Of a stretch of 64,000 nt of DNA, positions 44,681-53,030 are shown piece by piece. Numbering within the stretch: the first letter of the stretch is position 1; each line of letters opens with the position of its first letter. Source of the DNA: Salinimicrobium gaetbulicola (GTDB lineage: Bacteria; Bacteroidota; Bacteroidia; Flavobacteriales; Flavobacteriaceae); NCBI RefSeq assembly GCF_042676025.1, contig NZ_JBHTJP010000032.1:1116001-1180000 (forward strand). Direction: 5' to 3'. A program made the position numbers and the translations under genes. Under the pieces are notes generated by a model. The model was not told the DNA's origin. It was given only the letters and a program-made list of their open reading frames with translations, and searched no databases.

Positions 44681-45633
44681 TCCTGTTCGTAATTATCTAT
44701 TCGGTAATGTTGATCTTCTTCTCCTTTCAGGATCTGCAAATAACTTTTATATCTGGACCAGGGAATTTCACCTGCTTCCAGGGCATCTTTCACAGCACAC
44801 TGAGGCTCATCGACATGCAGACAATTATTGAACTTGCAATCCTGCTTGCGCGCGAAGAACTCCGGAAAATAATCTCCCAGTTCCTCTTTTTCGATATCCA
44901 CCACTCCAAATCCTTTGATACCGGGAGTATCAATGATCCTGGCACCGAAATCAAGATCATACATTTCAGCGAAGGTAGTAGTATGCTGACCCTGCTTGTG
45001 TTGTTCAGAAATTTTCTTGGTCTTAAGATCAAGAGTCGGCTCGATGGCATTTATAAGGGTTGATTTCCCGGTACCGCTATGACCGGAGATCATGCTGGTC
45101 TTATTTTTCATAAGATCCATCACTTTATCTATATTTTTCCCGGTTTTGGCAGAGATCCCTAAACATTCGTATCCAATCCCCCGGTACATGGCAGCCATGT
45201 ACTTAATCTCGGTAAGCTCATCGTCGTTATATGTATCGATCTTGTTGAACAAAAGAATGGCTTTGATCCCGTATGCTTCCGCAGTGACCAAAAAACGATC
45301 TATAAAAGTGGTGAACGTAGGCGGATTATTCAAAGTGACCAGCAAAAATGCCTGGTCAATATTGGAGGCGATAATGTGCGTTTGCTTGGACAGGTTCACC
45401 GATTTACGGATGATGTAATTCTCGCGATCCTTGATCCCGGTGATCACTCCTGTTTCCTCTTCTTCGGAAGCATTCTCCAGTTTAAATTCCACCCGGTCGC
45501 CAACAGCAACAGGATTGGTACTTTTAATGCCCTTTATCCTGAACTTACCCTTGATGCGGCACTGGTAAAATTTTCCTTCATCAGATTTTACCTGATACCA
45601 ACTCCCGGTAGATTTATAAACTGTTCCTGTCAT
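44677..45633 (-). CDS. rsgA: Small-subunit ribosome biogenesis GTPase
   Basis: Circularly permuted GTPase that helps 30S maturation. N-terminal OB fold (about 1-70), then the permuted order G4 FNKIDTYN, G1 SGHSGTGKSTLIN and G3 DTPGIKG, and a C-terminal zinc-binding region CKFNNCLHVDEPQC. 318 residues, normal. 17 bases after the DAHP synthase gene. Confidence 0.96.
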   Translation of the reverse strand: MTGTVYKSTGSWYQVKSDEGKFYQCRIKGKFRIKGIKSTNPVAVGDRVEFKLENASEEEETGVITGIKDRENYIIRKSVNLSKQTHIIASNIDQAFLLVTLNNPPTFTTFIDRFLVTAEAYGIKAILLFNKIDTYNDDELTEIKYMAAMYRGIGYECLGISAKTGKNIDKVMDLMKNKTSMISGHSGTGKSTLINAIEPTLDLKTKKISEQHKQGQHTTTFAEMYDLDFGARIIDTPGIKGFGVVDIEKEELGDYFPEFFARKQDCKFNNCLHVDEPQCAVKDALEAGEIPWSRYKSYLQILKGEEDQHYRIDNYEQE

Positions 45634-45650
45634 ATTACAAAAATGCGAAA

Positions 45651-46736
45651 TTATTCGCTAATTACTTTTTTCTGATGATTGATCGACTCCTGGTGGATCG
45701 CCTTGAAAATGCGAAGAATAAATTCTTCACTTAAGCCGTTCTGTTCTCCTTCCAGGATCATCTTCCCCAGAATTTCGCTCCATCGTTGATTCTGCAAAAT
45801 TGCGACATTCTGCGATTTTTTAGCCTTCCCTATTTCATCTGAGATCTTCATCCTTCGAGATAACACATCCAACAATTGTGTATCAGCAATATCGATCATA
45901 GCCCTTAGACTTTGTAGCTTTGTCCTGAATTCCTCACTTTCTGACACTTCTTTTCTTATCTTAAGGTCGTTCATGAATTGAACTAAAGTAGCAGGAGTAA
46001 TTTGCTGTTGAGCATCACTCCATGCATTGTCAGGATCATAATGAGTTTCTACCATTAGCCCGTCATAATTAAGGTCCAAAGCAGTCTGGCATAGGTCAAA
46101 AATATTCTCCCTGTTACCTGCAATATGCGAAGGATCCAGGATCAAAGGGAGATCGGGGAACTTTGTTTGAAGGTCTATAGGTATTTGCCATTCAGGGTTA
46201 TTTCTATACTTAGATTTTTCATAAGATGAGAAACCACGGTGAATCACACCCAGGTTTTTGATGTCGCTTGAGTACAATCTTTCAACGGCTCCCAGCCATA
46301 ATGAAAGATCTGGATTCACTGGATTCTTCACTAAAACAACCTTATCAGTACCTTTTAAAGCATCTGCGATCTCCTGAACTATGAATGGAGAAACGGTAGT
46401 TCTCGCTCCTATCCAAAGAATATCAACATCGTGCTTAAGAGCCAGTTCCACGTGGTTAGGATTAGCAACCTCGGTAGTGGTCAACATCCCGGTTTCCTCT
46501 TTTGCCTTTTGAAGCCATTTCAAACCAAGAGCGCCTACGCCTTCAAAATTTCCCGGTCTCGTTCTGGGTTTCCAAATCCCGGCACGCAATACGGTCGCAT
46601 CTGTATCCTTCAGTTGATGCGCTATTTTCAAAACCTGTTCTTCTGTTTCAGCACTACATGGCCCGGCGATCACTAGAGGGTGATCCAATTTAAAGGCATC
46701 AAGCCAGCTTCTTAATTCTTTTTTATTTTCCATCAC
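45651..46736 (-). CDS. Bifunctional DAHP synthase / chorismate mutase
   Basis: 361 residues in two domains. Residues about 1-260 form a 3-deoxy-D-arabino-heptulosonate-7-phosphate synthase of the beta (KDO8P-synthase-like) class: IAGPCSAETEEQ, RAGIWKPRTRPGNFEG and ILDPSHIAGNRE. Residues about 270-361 are an AroQ-type chorismate mutase: LRAMIDIADTQLLDVLSRR. It thus joins the first shikimate step with the first Phe/Tyr branch step. The fused mutase domain may also give feedback control by prephenate. In the Phe/Tyr operon, 7 bases after the prephenate dehydrogenase gene. Confidence 0.95.
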   Translation of the reverse strand: MMENKKELRSWLDAFKLDHPLVIAGPCSAETEEQVLKIAHQLKDTDATVLRAGIWKPRTRPGNFEGVGALGLKWLQKAKEETGMLTTTEVANPNHVELALKHDVDILWIGARTTVSPFIVQEIADALKGTDKVVLVKNPVNPDLSLWLGAVERLYSSDIKNLGVIHRGFSSYEKSKYRNNPEWQIPIDLQTKFPDLPLILDPSHIAGNRENIFDLCQTALDLNYDGLMVETHYDPDNAWSDAQQQITPATLVQFMNDLKIRKEVSESEEFRTKLQSLRAMIDIADTQLLDVLSRRMKISDEIGKAKKSQNVAILQNQRWSEILGKMILEGEQNGLSEEFILRIFKAIHQESINHQKKVISE

Positions 46737-46743
46737 TGCAAAT

Positions 46744-47592
46744 TTATCGTATTCCGTTTAATATTGTCTTTATATAATTGATCCTTTCCATTTCCTTGAA
46801 GACAGCGTCAAAATCATCATTTTGAAGCAGGTCTCTAAAGTTCAAAAGGTTTTCGATGTACCCATTAAGAATTTCAAGCACATTCTCTTTGTTTTGTCTA
46901 AAAATTGGTGTCCACATGTGGGGAGAACTCTTTGCTAACCTTACGGTAGAAGCGAAACCACTTCCCGCAAGGTCAAAAATATCCCTCTCATCCTTTTCTT
47001 TTTCTAACACTGTTTTTCCCAGCATAAAAGAGCTGATATGTGAAAGGTGTGAAACATAGGCAATATGCCTATCGTGAGCCGCAGGGTCCATATACCTTAT
47101 CCTCATTGCTAACTTCTGAAAGATCTCTAGCGCCCTTTCTTGCAATCTAAAAGCAGTTTTTTCTACCTCGCAAAGAATGTTAGTTTTATTGCTGAACAGA
47201 TCTGAAACAGCCGCCTCGGGACCAGAAAACTCGGTACCTGCGATTGGATGTGCCGCCAGGTAATTTCGTCGGTTAGGATGAGTAGCCACTGCCTTACAAA
47301 TACCTGCTTTAGTGGAACCTGTATCAAATACAAGGGTATTTTCAGAAACCTGGTCCAGCACTTCTACAAGGATTTTTGGCGCTACATCTACGGGTACAGC
47401 AATGATCACCACATCTGCCTTAGAAATACTCTTCTGTGTTTCTGCACTATCTATCAAGCCCAGACGTTTTGCGTTTGCGAGGTTTTCAGAATTCGCATCA
47501 CTAGCGGTGATCTCAACCCATTGAAAAGCTTTTCTTATCCCGGCAGCAAAAGATCCACCTATAAGCCCAATTCCTATAATATGTACTTTCAT
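46744..47592 (-). CDS. tyrA: Prephenate dehydrogenase
   Basis: Oxidative decarboxylation of prephenate to 4-hydroxyphenylpyruvate, committing to tyrosine. NAD-binding GIGLIGGSFA at residues 6-15; HPIAGTEFSGPEAA contains the conserved catalytic His region; SHLSHISSFML follows. 282 residues, with no ACT domain and no fused mutase. Overlaps the aminotransferase gene upstream by 4 bases. Confidence 0.95.
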   Translation of the reverse strand: MKVHIIGIGLIGGSFAAGIRKAFQWVEITASDANSENLANAKRLGLIDSAETQKSISKADVVIIAVPVDVAPKILVEVLDQVSENTLVFDTGSTKAGICKAVATHPNRRNYLAAHPIAGTEFSGPEAAVSDLFSNKTNILCEVEKTAFRLQERALEIFQKLAMRIRYMDPAAHDRHIAYVSHLSHISSFMLGKTVLEKEKDERDIFDLAGSGFASTVRLAKSSPHMWTPIFRQNKENVLEILNGYIENLLNFRDLLQNDDFDAVFKEMERINYIKTILNGIR

Positions 47593-48743
47593 GATTTTAC
47601 ACGTGTTAAAGCTTCTTCAATTTTCTCATGTGATGCGCAGAGGGAGAAGCGTACATAACCTTCACCTTGACTTCCAAAAATAAATCCAGGAGCTATAAAG
47701 ATATCGCTTTCATACAGCAGACGATCAACCACCTCAAGCGAAGTAGTATTTTGGGGCACTTTGGCCCAAATGAACATCCCTGCCTGATCTTCGGAAAAAG
47801 AACATCCTAAAGCTTTTACCAATTCAAACATTTTTTTCCTTCGCTGCGTATAAATTTCATTTAACTGGCTGAACCATTCCGAAGAAAGTCTCAAAGCCGC
47901 AGCCGCTCCTGCCTGCAACGGAAAAAACATTCCGCTGTCCATATTTGTTTTTACTTTTAGCACTGTATCCAGATTGGTTTTACTTCCGCAGAGCATCCCA
48001 ATGCGCCAGCCTGCCATATTGAAGGTTTTACTTAATGAGTTCAATTCCAGCACAACCTCCATAGCGCCTTCTTCCTGAAGTATACTACGCGGTTCTTTAT
48101 TCAGAATAAAGCTATAAGGATTATCATTTACAATAAGAATATGGTTTCTTTTTGCGAAAGCGATCAGTTCTTTGAACCGATCGGCTCCTGCTATCGCCCC
48201 TGTCGGCATATGGGGATAATTGATCCACATTAATTTCACCTTACTCAAGTCTCGTTTTTCAAGCTCCTGCAAATCTGGAAACCAGTTATGTTCCTCTTTA
48301 AGATCATAAGGAACAGAAGCGGCACCCACCAGTTGCGTTACCGAAGTATAAGTAGGGTAGCCGGGATTTGGTATTAAAACTTCATCTCCGTCATTTAGGA
48401 ATGCCATAGAAATGTGCATGATTCCTTCTTTACTCCCCATAAGAGGCAGCACCTGTGTTTCATGATCCAATTCTACATTGTAGTGGGTGAGATAAAATTC
48501 CCTGATGGCCTGTCTAAAGTCTGAGGTTCCTCTATAAGGCTGATACTGGTGCGCTACAGGATCAGTAAAGGCAGTGTTAAAACCTGCCAGTACCTGTGAA
48601 GGTGGTGGCAGGTCTGGGCTGCCTATACCCAGATTGATGATTGGTCGACCTGAAGCCTGTAACTCACGGACCTCCTGCAGTTTTTTGGAGAAATAATATT
48701 CTTCCACCTGGTTTAATCTTATTGCCTGTGCTATCATAGCCAT
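47589..48743 (-). CDS. PLP-dependent aminotransferase (class I), probably aromatic
   Basis: 384 residues, fold type I. PLP Lys in SLSKTFNMAGWRIG (about residue 238), substrate carboxylate Arg in GYVRFSLC, and NPGYPTY, NDNPYSF motifs. It resembles LL-diaminopimelate and alanine-type aminotransferases. Position between pheA and tyrA, with overlaps of 10 and 4 bases, indicates that it converts phenylpyruvate and 4-hydroxyphenylpyruvate to Phe and Tyr (inference from context). Confidence 0.92.
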   Translation of the reverse strand: MAMIAQAIRLNQVEEYYFSKKLQEVRELQASGRPIINLGIGSPDLPPPSQVLAGFNTAFTDPVAHQYQPYRGTSDFRQAIREFYLTHYNVELDHETQVLPLMGSKEGIMHISMAFLNDGDEVLIPNPGYPTYTSVTQLVGAASVPYDLKEEHNWFPDLQELEKRDLSKVKLMWINYPHMPTGAIAGADRFKELIAFAKRNHILIVNDNPYSFILNKEPRSILQEEGAMEVVLELNSLSKTFNMAGWRIGMLCGSKTNLDTVLKVKTNMDSGMFFPLQAGAAAALRLSSEWFSQLNEIYTQRRKKMFELVKALGCSFSEDQAGMFIWAKVPQNTTSLEVVDRLLYESDIFIAPGFIFGSQGEGYVRFSLCASHEKIEEALTRVKS

Positions 48744-49561
48744 TTATTTTTATAAGTTCCGAGCACAGTTAGTCGGTCGGTTTTTTTCATTAGTAAAGCC
48801 AAAGCCTCTTCAAAATCTCCGGGCATATTAAATAAGACATCGACAAAAAATGCGTATTTCCAGGGGGTATTTCCAACCGGAACACTCTGAATCTTGCTCA
48901 TGTCTAATTTATGATCGCTTATGATCTCCAGTACTTCCGCCAGACTCCCTCTTCTGCTCTCCAGAATGAATTTCATAGAAGCTTTATCTGAAATGTTCTC
49001 TTTCAAGTCCTCATTATTCTTTTGAAGAACAAGAAAACGAGTTGAATTACTTTTTAAGGTATGGACATTTTCCGCAAGGATCTCAAGATCAAAAAGGTTT
49101 GCAGCAGCTCTGCTTGCCAGAGCGGCAACGTGTTTTTTCCCGTTTTCTGAAATACGCTTTGCTACAGAGGCCGTATCTTCATCCTCAACGAGTTTGATAT
49201 GCGGATAATTCTTAAAAAACTCCTTACACTGAAGCAGCGCCATGGGATGGGAATACACCTTTTTAATATCTTCAATTTTCTGGCCGGGAACAGCCATCAT
49301 GTTCATCTGGATGGGTATGTAATGTTCCCCGGTAATCCTAAGGTTATTATCGTCTATAAGGGCGTAATTCGGAAGGATCGAACCTACGATGGAATTTTCG
49401 ATTGCCATCACCGCCTTGCCTGATCTCCCCGCTAATAAATTGGCAACCACCTCCTGAAATGACATACATTCCTCAACCTCCACATCGTTTCCAAAGTACT
49501 CCCTCGCCACCTGGTGATGGAATGATCCCGCTATCCCCTGAATTGCAACTTTCTCTTTCAT
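48734..49561 (-). CDS. pheA: Prephenate dehydratase
   Basis: Converts prephenate to phenylpyruvate. PDT domain (about 1-180) with IQGIAGSFHHQVA, AIENSIVGSI and the catalytic Thr region SNSTRFLVL; a C-terminal ACT domain (about 195-275, SRRGSLAEVLEIISDH) that normally binds Phe for feedback inhibition. No fused chorismate mutase; that activity lies on the gene at 45651. First structural gene of the operon, directly behind an attenuator (49570-49706), so it is likely controlled both by Phe binding and by Phe/Tyr-tRNA supply. Confidence 0.96.
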   Translation of the reverse strand: MKEKVAIQGIAGSFHHQVAREYFGNDVEVEECMSFQEVVANLLAGRSGKAVMAIENSIVGSILPNYALIDDNNLRITGEHYIPIQMNMMAVPGQKIEDIKKVYSHPMALLQCKEFFKNYPHIKLVEDEDTASVAKRISENGKKHVAALASRAAANLFDLEILAENVHTLKSNSTRFLVLQKNNEDLKENISDKASMKFILESRRGSLAEVLEIISDHKLDMSKIQSVPVGNTPWKYAFFVDVLFNMPGDFEEALALLMKKTDRLTVLGTYKNKWL

Positions 49562-49569
49562 ATTATCTC

Positions 49570-49601
49570 AAAAAAAATCCCGATGAGTACATCGGGATTT
49601 T
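49570..49601 (-). terminator. Attenuator terminator in the pheA leader
   Basis: On the minus strand AAATCCCGATG-TACT-CATCGGGATTT followed by more T, ending 9 bases before the pheA ATG. A competing segment, ATCGGGA (49634-49640) inside the leader ORF, is complementary to the 5' half UCCCGAU (49591-49597), giving an antiterminator alternative. Confidence 0.88.
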
Positions 49602-49622
49602 GAATTATAATTAATCTTTTAA

Positions 49623-49706
49623 TTACATGGCACTCCCGATCCTATCTCTATAAAAGAAATAAAAGTAATAGAAAGCGTTCCAGGTATTTAAATTTAGATT
49701 CTTCAT
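49623..49706 (-). CDS. Phe/Tyr-rich leader peptide of the pheA operon (27 aa)
   Basis: A 27-codon frame from ATG 49704-49706 to TAA 49623-49625. Codons 12-19 encode FYYFYFFY, eight aromatic residues in a row, preceded by a Trp at codon 9. Stalling there for lack of Phe-tRNA or Tyr-tRNA would leave ATCGGGA (codons AGG ATC GGG AGT) free to pair with the first half of the terminator at 49570-49601; a ribosome reaching the stop would cover it and let the terminator form. That is the classical attenuation layout. A weak -7-like TATTTTAG lies at 49719-49726. Too short for ordinary gene calling. Confidence 0.85.
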   Translation of the reverse strand: MKNLNLNTWNAFYYFYFFYRDRIGSAM

Positions 49707-49777
49707 TGTGCTAAAAGGCTAAAATAGAATTTAAATCTCTAAGACGGAATTTTTTTCTGATATTTTTCACTATAACC

Positions 49778-49812
49778 TTTGCGTACAAACGTTGTAAAAG
49801 TTGTTACTTTTG
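49778..49812 (+). promoter_or_regulatory. Putative promoter of gldA
   Basis: TTTG at 49778-49781, 23-base spacer, TACTTTTG at 49805-49812, 13 bases before the ATG at 49826. Both boxes fit, though the spacer is at the long limit. Confidence 0.5.
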
Positions 49813-49825
49813 ACAAAAAGCAACT

Positions 49826-50728
49826 ATGTCTATAAAGGTTACCAAAATCACGAAATTCTATGAGCAGCAAAAAGCGCTGGATGAAATTTCATTCTCCATT
49901 GAAAAAGGAGAAATAGTTGGTTTTTTGGGACCTAACGGCGCGGGAAAATCCACTTTAATGAAGATCCTCACCGGCTATCTTTCTCCTAGCTCGGGGACGG
50001 CTACCGTGAACGGATTTTCGCTGGAAACTGAAAAACTTCAGGCTCAAAAAAGCATTGGCTACCTGCCAGAACACAATTCTTTATATACGGAAATGTATGT
50101 ACGGGAGTACCTGGAATTCAATGCATCCATATATGAAGTTTCGAAAAGCAGGATCGAAGAGATTATTCAACAAACCGGATTACTTCCGGAAGCCAATAAA
50201 AAGATAGAACAACTTTCAAAAGGTTACCGCCAACGCGTGGGGCTTGCTGCAGCCATGCTGCACGCTCCTGAAGTACTGATCCTTGATGAACCCACCACCG
50301 GGCTGGACCCAAATCAGTTGGTCGAGATCAGAGACCTTATCAGGTCGGCGGGAAAAGAAAAAACCATTTTTCTTTCCACGCACATCATGCGGGAAGTGGA
50401 AGCGCTTTGCGACCGGGTCATTATCATTAATAAAGGAGAGATAGTAGCCGATAAAAAACTGGCAGAACTTCGCGAAGAACAGACCCAGATCATCGAGGTG
50501 GAATTCGACTATCGTATTGAAGACAGGGCTTTAAGGAAATTACCTCACCTGCTGGAAATTAGAAACACGGGTGGATTTGTATATGAACTGGTTTTTGAGA
50601 CCACCAAGGACATGCGCCCGGCTATCTTTGATTTCGCCCACGACAACGGACTCAAGACCCTGCAATTGAACCGAAAGAACAAGAACCTGGAAAACCTTTT
50701 TTCAGAGCTTACCCTGGATTCAAAATAA
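49826..50728 (+). CDS. gldA: Gliding-motility ABC transporter ATP-binding protein GldA
   Basis: 300-residue ABC ATPase: Walker A GPNGAGKST (about 37), signature LSKGYRQRVGLA, Walker B VLILDEPTTGLDP and switch His in FLSTHIMREVEA. The C-terminal 80 residues follow the GldA pattern (VIEVEFD). GldA works with GldF and GldG, needed for gliding and stability of the motility machinery in F. johnsoniae; those partners are not in the window. An orphan position is common for gldA. Another ABC exporter of the same family is possible but less likely. Confidence 0.88.
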   Translation: MSIKVTKITKFYEQQKALDEISFSIEKGEIVGFLGPNGAGKSTLMKILTGYLSPSSGTATVNGFSLETEKLQAQKSIGYLPEHNSLYTEMYVREYLEFNASIYEVSKSRIEEIIQQTGLLPEANKKIEQLSKGYRQRVGLAAAMLHAPEVLILDEPTTGLDPNQLVEIRDLIRSAGKEKTIFLSTHIMREVEALCDRVIIINKGEIVADKKLAELREEQTQIIEVEFDYRIEDRALRKLPHLLEIRNTGGFVYELVFETTKDMRPAIFDFAHDNGLKTLQLNRKNKNLENLFSELTLDSK

Positions 50729-50731
50729 ACT

Positions 50732-51493
50732 TTATTCGAAGATCAGTTTGCCGGTATAGAAAGATTGTACTACCACCACCGGAGGTCGGTTTACGGATAT
50801 CACATCTCCGGTACTTCTTATTTCGCCTCGCAAAGCATTTTGCGGGTTCAGGATCATTTTATTAGTTCCGCGGTGAAAGATCTGGATACTGTCAGCTACC
50901 AGTTCCCTTGCTTCCAATCGGCCGTCACCTGCCCAGAATTGAGCCACAAAATATCCTGTTTTTCCCGAAAGATAGAAGTTGGAAAAATCATCTCCGCTTA
51001 CCCGAATGGTTTTTGATTCCAAATCAAATTTAAAGTCTCCATTGGTATACACTTCCGGGTTCTTAGCGTAATTATTAGATATTAATGTTACGGAAGGAAA
51101 GTTTAAAATTCCCACGCCTTCGATCATTCGGTTTCCCGAGTTCTCTATATAGTTAAGGTTTGGCACCTTGAGGTGAATTACATGCTCGTAGGTAGTTTGA
51201 AAAAAAGTACAGTCATTGAGATCTTTCAGGATCAACTTTCCATCTTCCACTTTGGTGGAAACCGCATCGATCAGGTTTTCACCGGCCTGCACGATCACCT
51301 GTTGCTCATCACTCTGCTCTATATAGACCTTGATCTTTCCGAAGACAGCCACCTGCGAAAAAGGTTCCAAAACGATCTCTTTCTGAACGATCTTCCCGGG
51401 AGAGGTAGTACATTCGGGAGCATCTGTGATATCACAGGCAGTAAACAGCAGACTGCAAACAGCGATCATGTTAAAAAACATCAACTTTTTCAT
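50732..51493 (-). CDS. Lipoprotein with head-GIN (DUF2807) domain
   Basis: 253 residues; lipobox LFTAC with Cys20, then a right-handed beta-rich DUF2807 domain: FSQVAVFGKIKVYIEQ is the usual opening, followed by repeating short strands. Members are surface or outer-membrane-associated proteins of Bacteroidota, of unknown role, sometimes called putative autotransporter adhesin heads. It overlaps the PagL-like gene by 4 bases. Confidence 0.85.
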   Translation of the reverse strand: MKKLMFFNMIAVCSLLFTACDITDAPECTTSPGKIVQKEIVLEPFSQVAVFGKIKVYIEQSDEQQVIVQAGENLIDAVSTKVEDGKLILKDLNDCTFFQTTYEHVIHLKVPNLNYIENSGNRMIEGVGILNFPSVTLISNNYAKNPEVYTNGDFKFDLESKTIRVSGDDFSNFYLSGKTGYFVAQFWAGDGRLEARELVADSIQIFHRGTNKMILNPQNALRGEIRSTGDVISVNRPPVVVVQSFYTGKLIFE

Positions 51494-52584
51494 AACCTGT
51501 AACCTATTGAGAATTCAACTGCCTCGGCGTTCGCACCGTGTGAACGAACGGTCACCGATGCGAAAAGGTCTTTATATATCTCCCTTTGCAAACCGACCCT
51601 GTTATAAACCTGGTCCACAAAACGCTCATATGGATAGTAAACATAATACCCGAGCTGTGTGATCAGGGACGTTTTATGGAAGGTAAGCTGGTGACCCAAA
51701 AAGAGACCTACCCGCTTCGCATCCTCATCTCCTGAAGTTCCACCCTCAGGAAATGCGACGGAGTGGTAATGAATGTACTCTTCCATAGCTCTTGAAAAAA
51801 AGAGCTCAGCTCCTCCCTGAAAAGTGCTTTTCTGGTTGATCCTTTTATCTGCATACGCCGAAAGGGTCAAAAATGGCAAAGAACCGGTACCAATGATCCG
51901 CGCAGAATTCACCCCGCTGCGCAACACCAGATTGTAGTGAAAAGGCTCAGAATATTCTCCCTCGTCTTCCTTAGGCATATATTGGATCTCCTGATCGTGA
52001 TCGAAAAGGTAATTCAGCCCCACGTTCACCGCCATGGTATTGGTACTGCTGTTCGGCGATTTGAAATCGGCATTGGAGTAATGAATCAAAGTTATCCCGG
52101 TTTGAAAACCAATCCCGGCCCAGATATTTTCCATTTGAAAGTTTCCGCTTAAAAAAGTGGAGCTCAAAATGGGGGTTCCAAAAGCATTGTTCTGGTAATT
52201 AGTATCGGGATCATATGGGTTGGTCGCGTAGGCGATCCCCTGTCCGGCCTTTATGGCTAGATGTCGGTTGAACATGTAAAACCCCATGTGAGCATATATG
52301 CCATAATTTTCACCCAAATAGGTGTTTTTCAGATCCTGATAAGAGAAGGTCACTCCAAGATCGGGGTAATTGTAGCGTCGCTCCCAGGCTTGTTTTCCAT
52401 AGGTCTTCTTATTAAAACTAAGCAGGAGGCCTTCCGGATAATCTGTAATGAGATGGGAAATGCCGGGATTGTGCTCCACGATATTTCCGTAGAAATAATT
52501 GGCTTCTACAGAATAATCGGGTCCATCCTGGGCGAACAACCAACTACCGGAAAACAAAAATAACGAAAACAGGAACTTTTTCAT
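51490..52584 (-). CDS. PagL-like lipid A deacylase / acyloxyacyl hydrolase family protein
   Basis: 364 residues, signal peptide ending near LFAQD, then an outer-membrane barrel. The segment HYSNADFKSPNSST matches the PagL active-site pattern HxSNAxxxxPN, with the catalytic His and Ser two residues apart. PagL removes the 3-O acyl chain of lipid A in the outer membrane. The barrel is longer than classical PagL (about 170 residues), so substrate or role may differ. 19 bases after the OsmC-like gene. Confidence 0.75.
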   Translation of the reverse strand: MKKFLFSLFLFSGSWLFAQDGPDYSVEANYFYGNIVEHNPGISHLITDYPEGLLLSFNKKTYGKQAWERRYNYPDLGVTFSYQDLKNTYLGENYGIYAHMGFYMFNRHLAIKAGQGIAYATNPYDPDTNYQNNAFGTPILSSTFLSGNFQMENIWAGIGFQTGITLIHYSNADFKSPNSSTNTMAVNVGLNYLFDHDQEIQYMPKEDEGEYSEPFHYNLVLRSGVNSARIIGTGSLPFLTLSAYADKRINQKSTFQGGAELFFSRAMEEYIHYHSVAFPEGGTSGDEDAKRVGLFLGHQLTFHKTSLITQLGYYVYYPYERFVDQVYNRVGLQREIYKDLFASVTVRSHGANAEAVEFSIGYRL

Positions 52585-52603
52585 GGGGAGGCAAAAGCCT
52601 GTT

Positions 52604-53029
52604 TTAGGCTGGCACCATTGCGCCGTTTAAAATTACTTCTGTAGTGATCTCTGCGGTCTTTTCAAGCATTTTAGCTACCGAACAATATTTTTCAAGAGAA
52701 AGGTCTACCGCCCGTTTAGCTTTATTGGCAGGAATATCACCGTCAATATAAATTTTCAAATGTATCTTCCTGAAGACATTCGGAATTTCGCCATCCACGC
52801 GCATCCCTTCCACTTCCATTTGAAAATTGGTCATTTCAAGTTGCTGTTTTTTCAGGATCATAACAATGTCGATCCCACTGCAACCGGCGATCCCCATAAG
52901 CACCAGTTCCATAGGACTGGCCCCTTGTGGATTAGGCTCGCTCTTATTATCCATGTGTACAATATCACCGCGCTCATTGACGGTTTCGAAATGGTAGTCG
53001 TTATTGAGCCTTTTGAAGTTGATTTTCAT
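52604..53029 (-). CDS. OsmC/Ohr family peroxide-reducing protein
   Basis: 141 residues. The two reactive cysteines typical of OsmC are in MGIAGCSGIDIVMIL and LSLEKYCSVAKM. The family reduces organic hydroperoxides with thiols; the YhfA-like subgroup has less defined activity. It begins one base after hom ends, so it belongs to the methionine operon transcript; a link to sulfur or thiol chemistry is plausible but not shown. Confidence 0.9.
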   Translation of the reverse strand: MKINFKRLNNDYHFETVNERGDIVHMDNKSEPNPQGASPMELVLMGIAGCSGIDIVMILKKQQLEMTNFQMEVEGMRVDGEIPNVFRKIHLKIYIDGDIPANKAKRAVDLSLEKYCSVAKMLEKTAEITTEVILNGAMVPA

Positions 53030-53030
53030 T

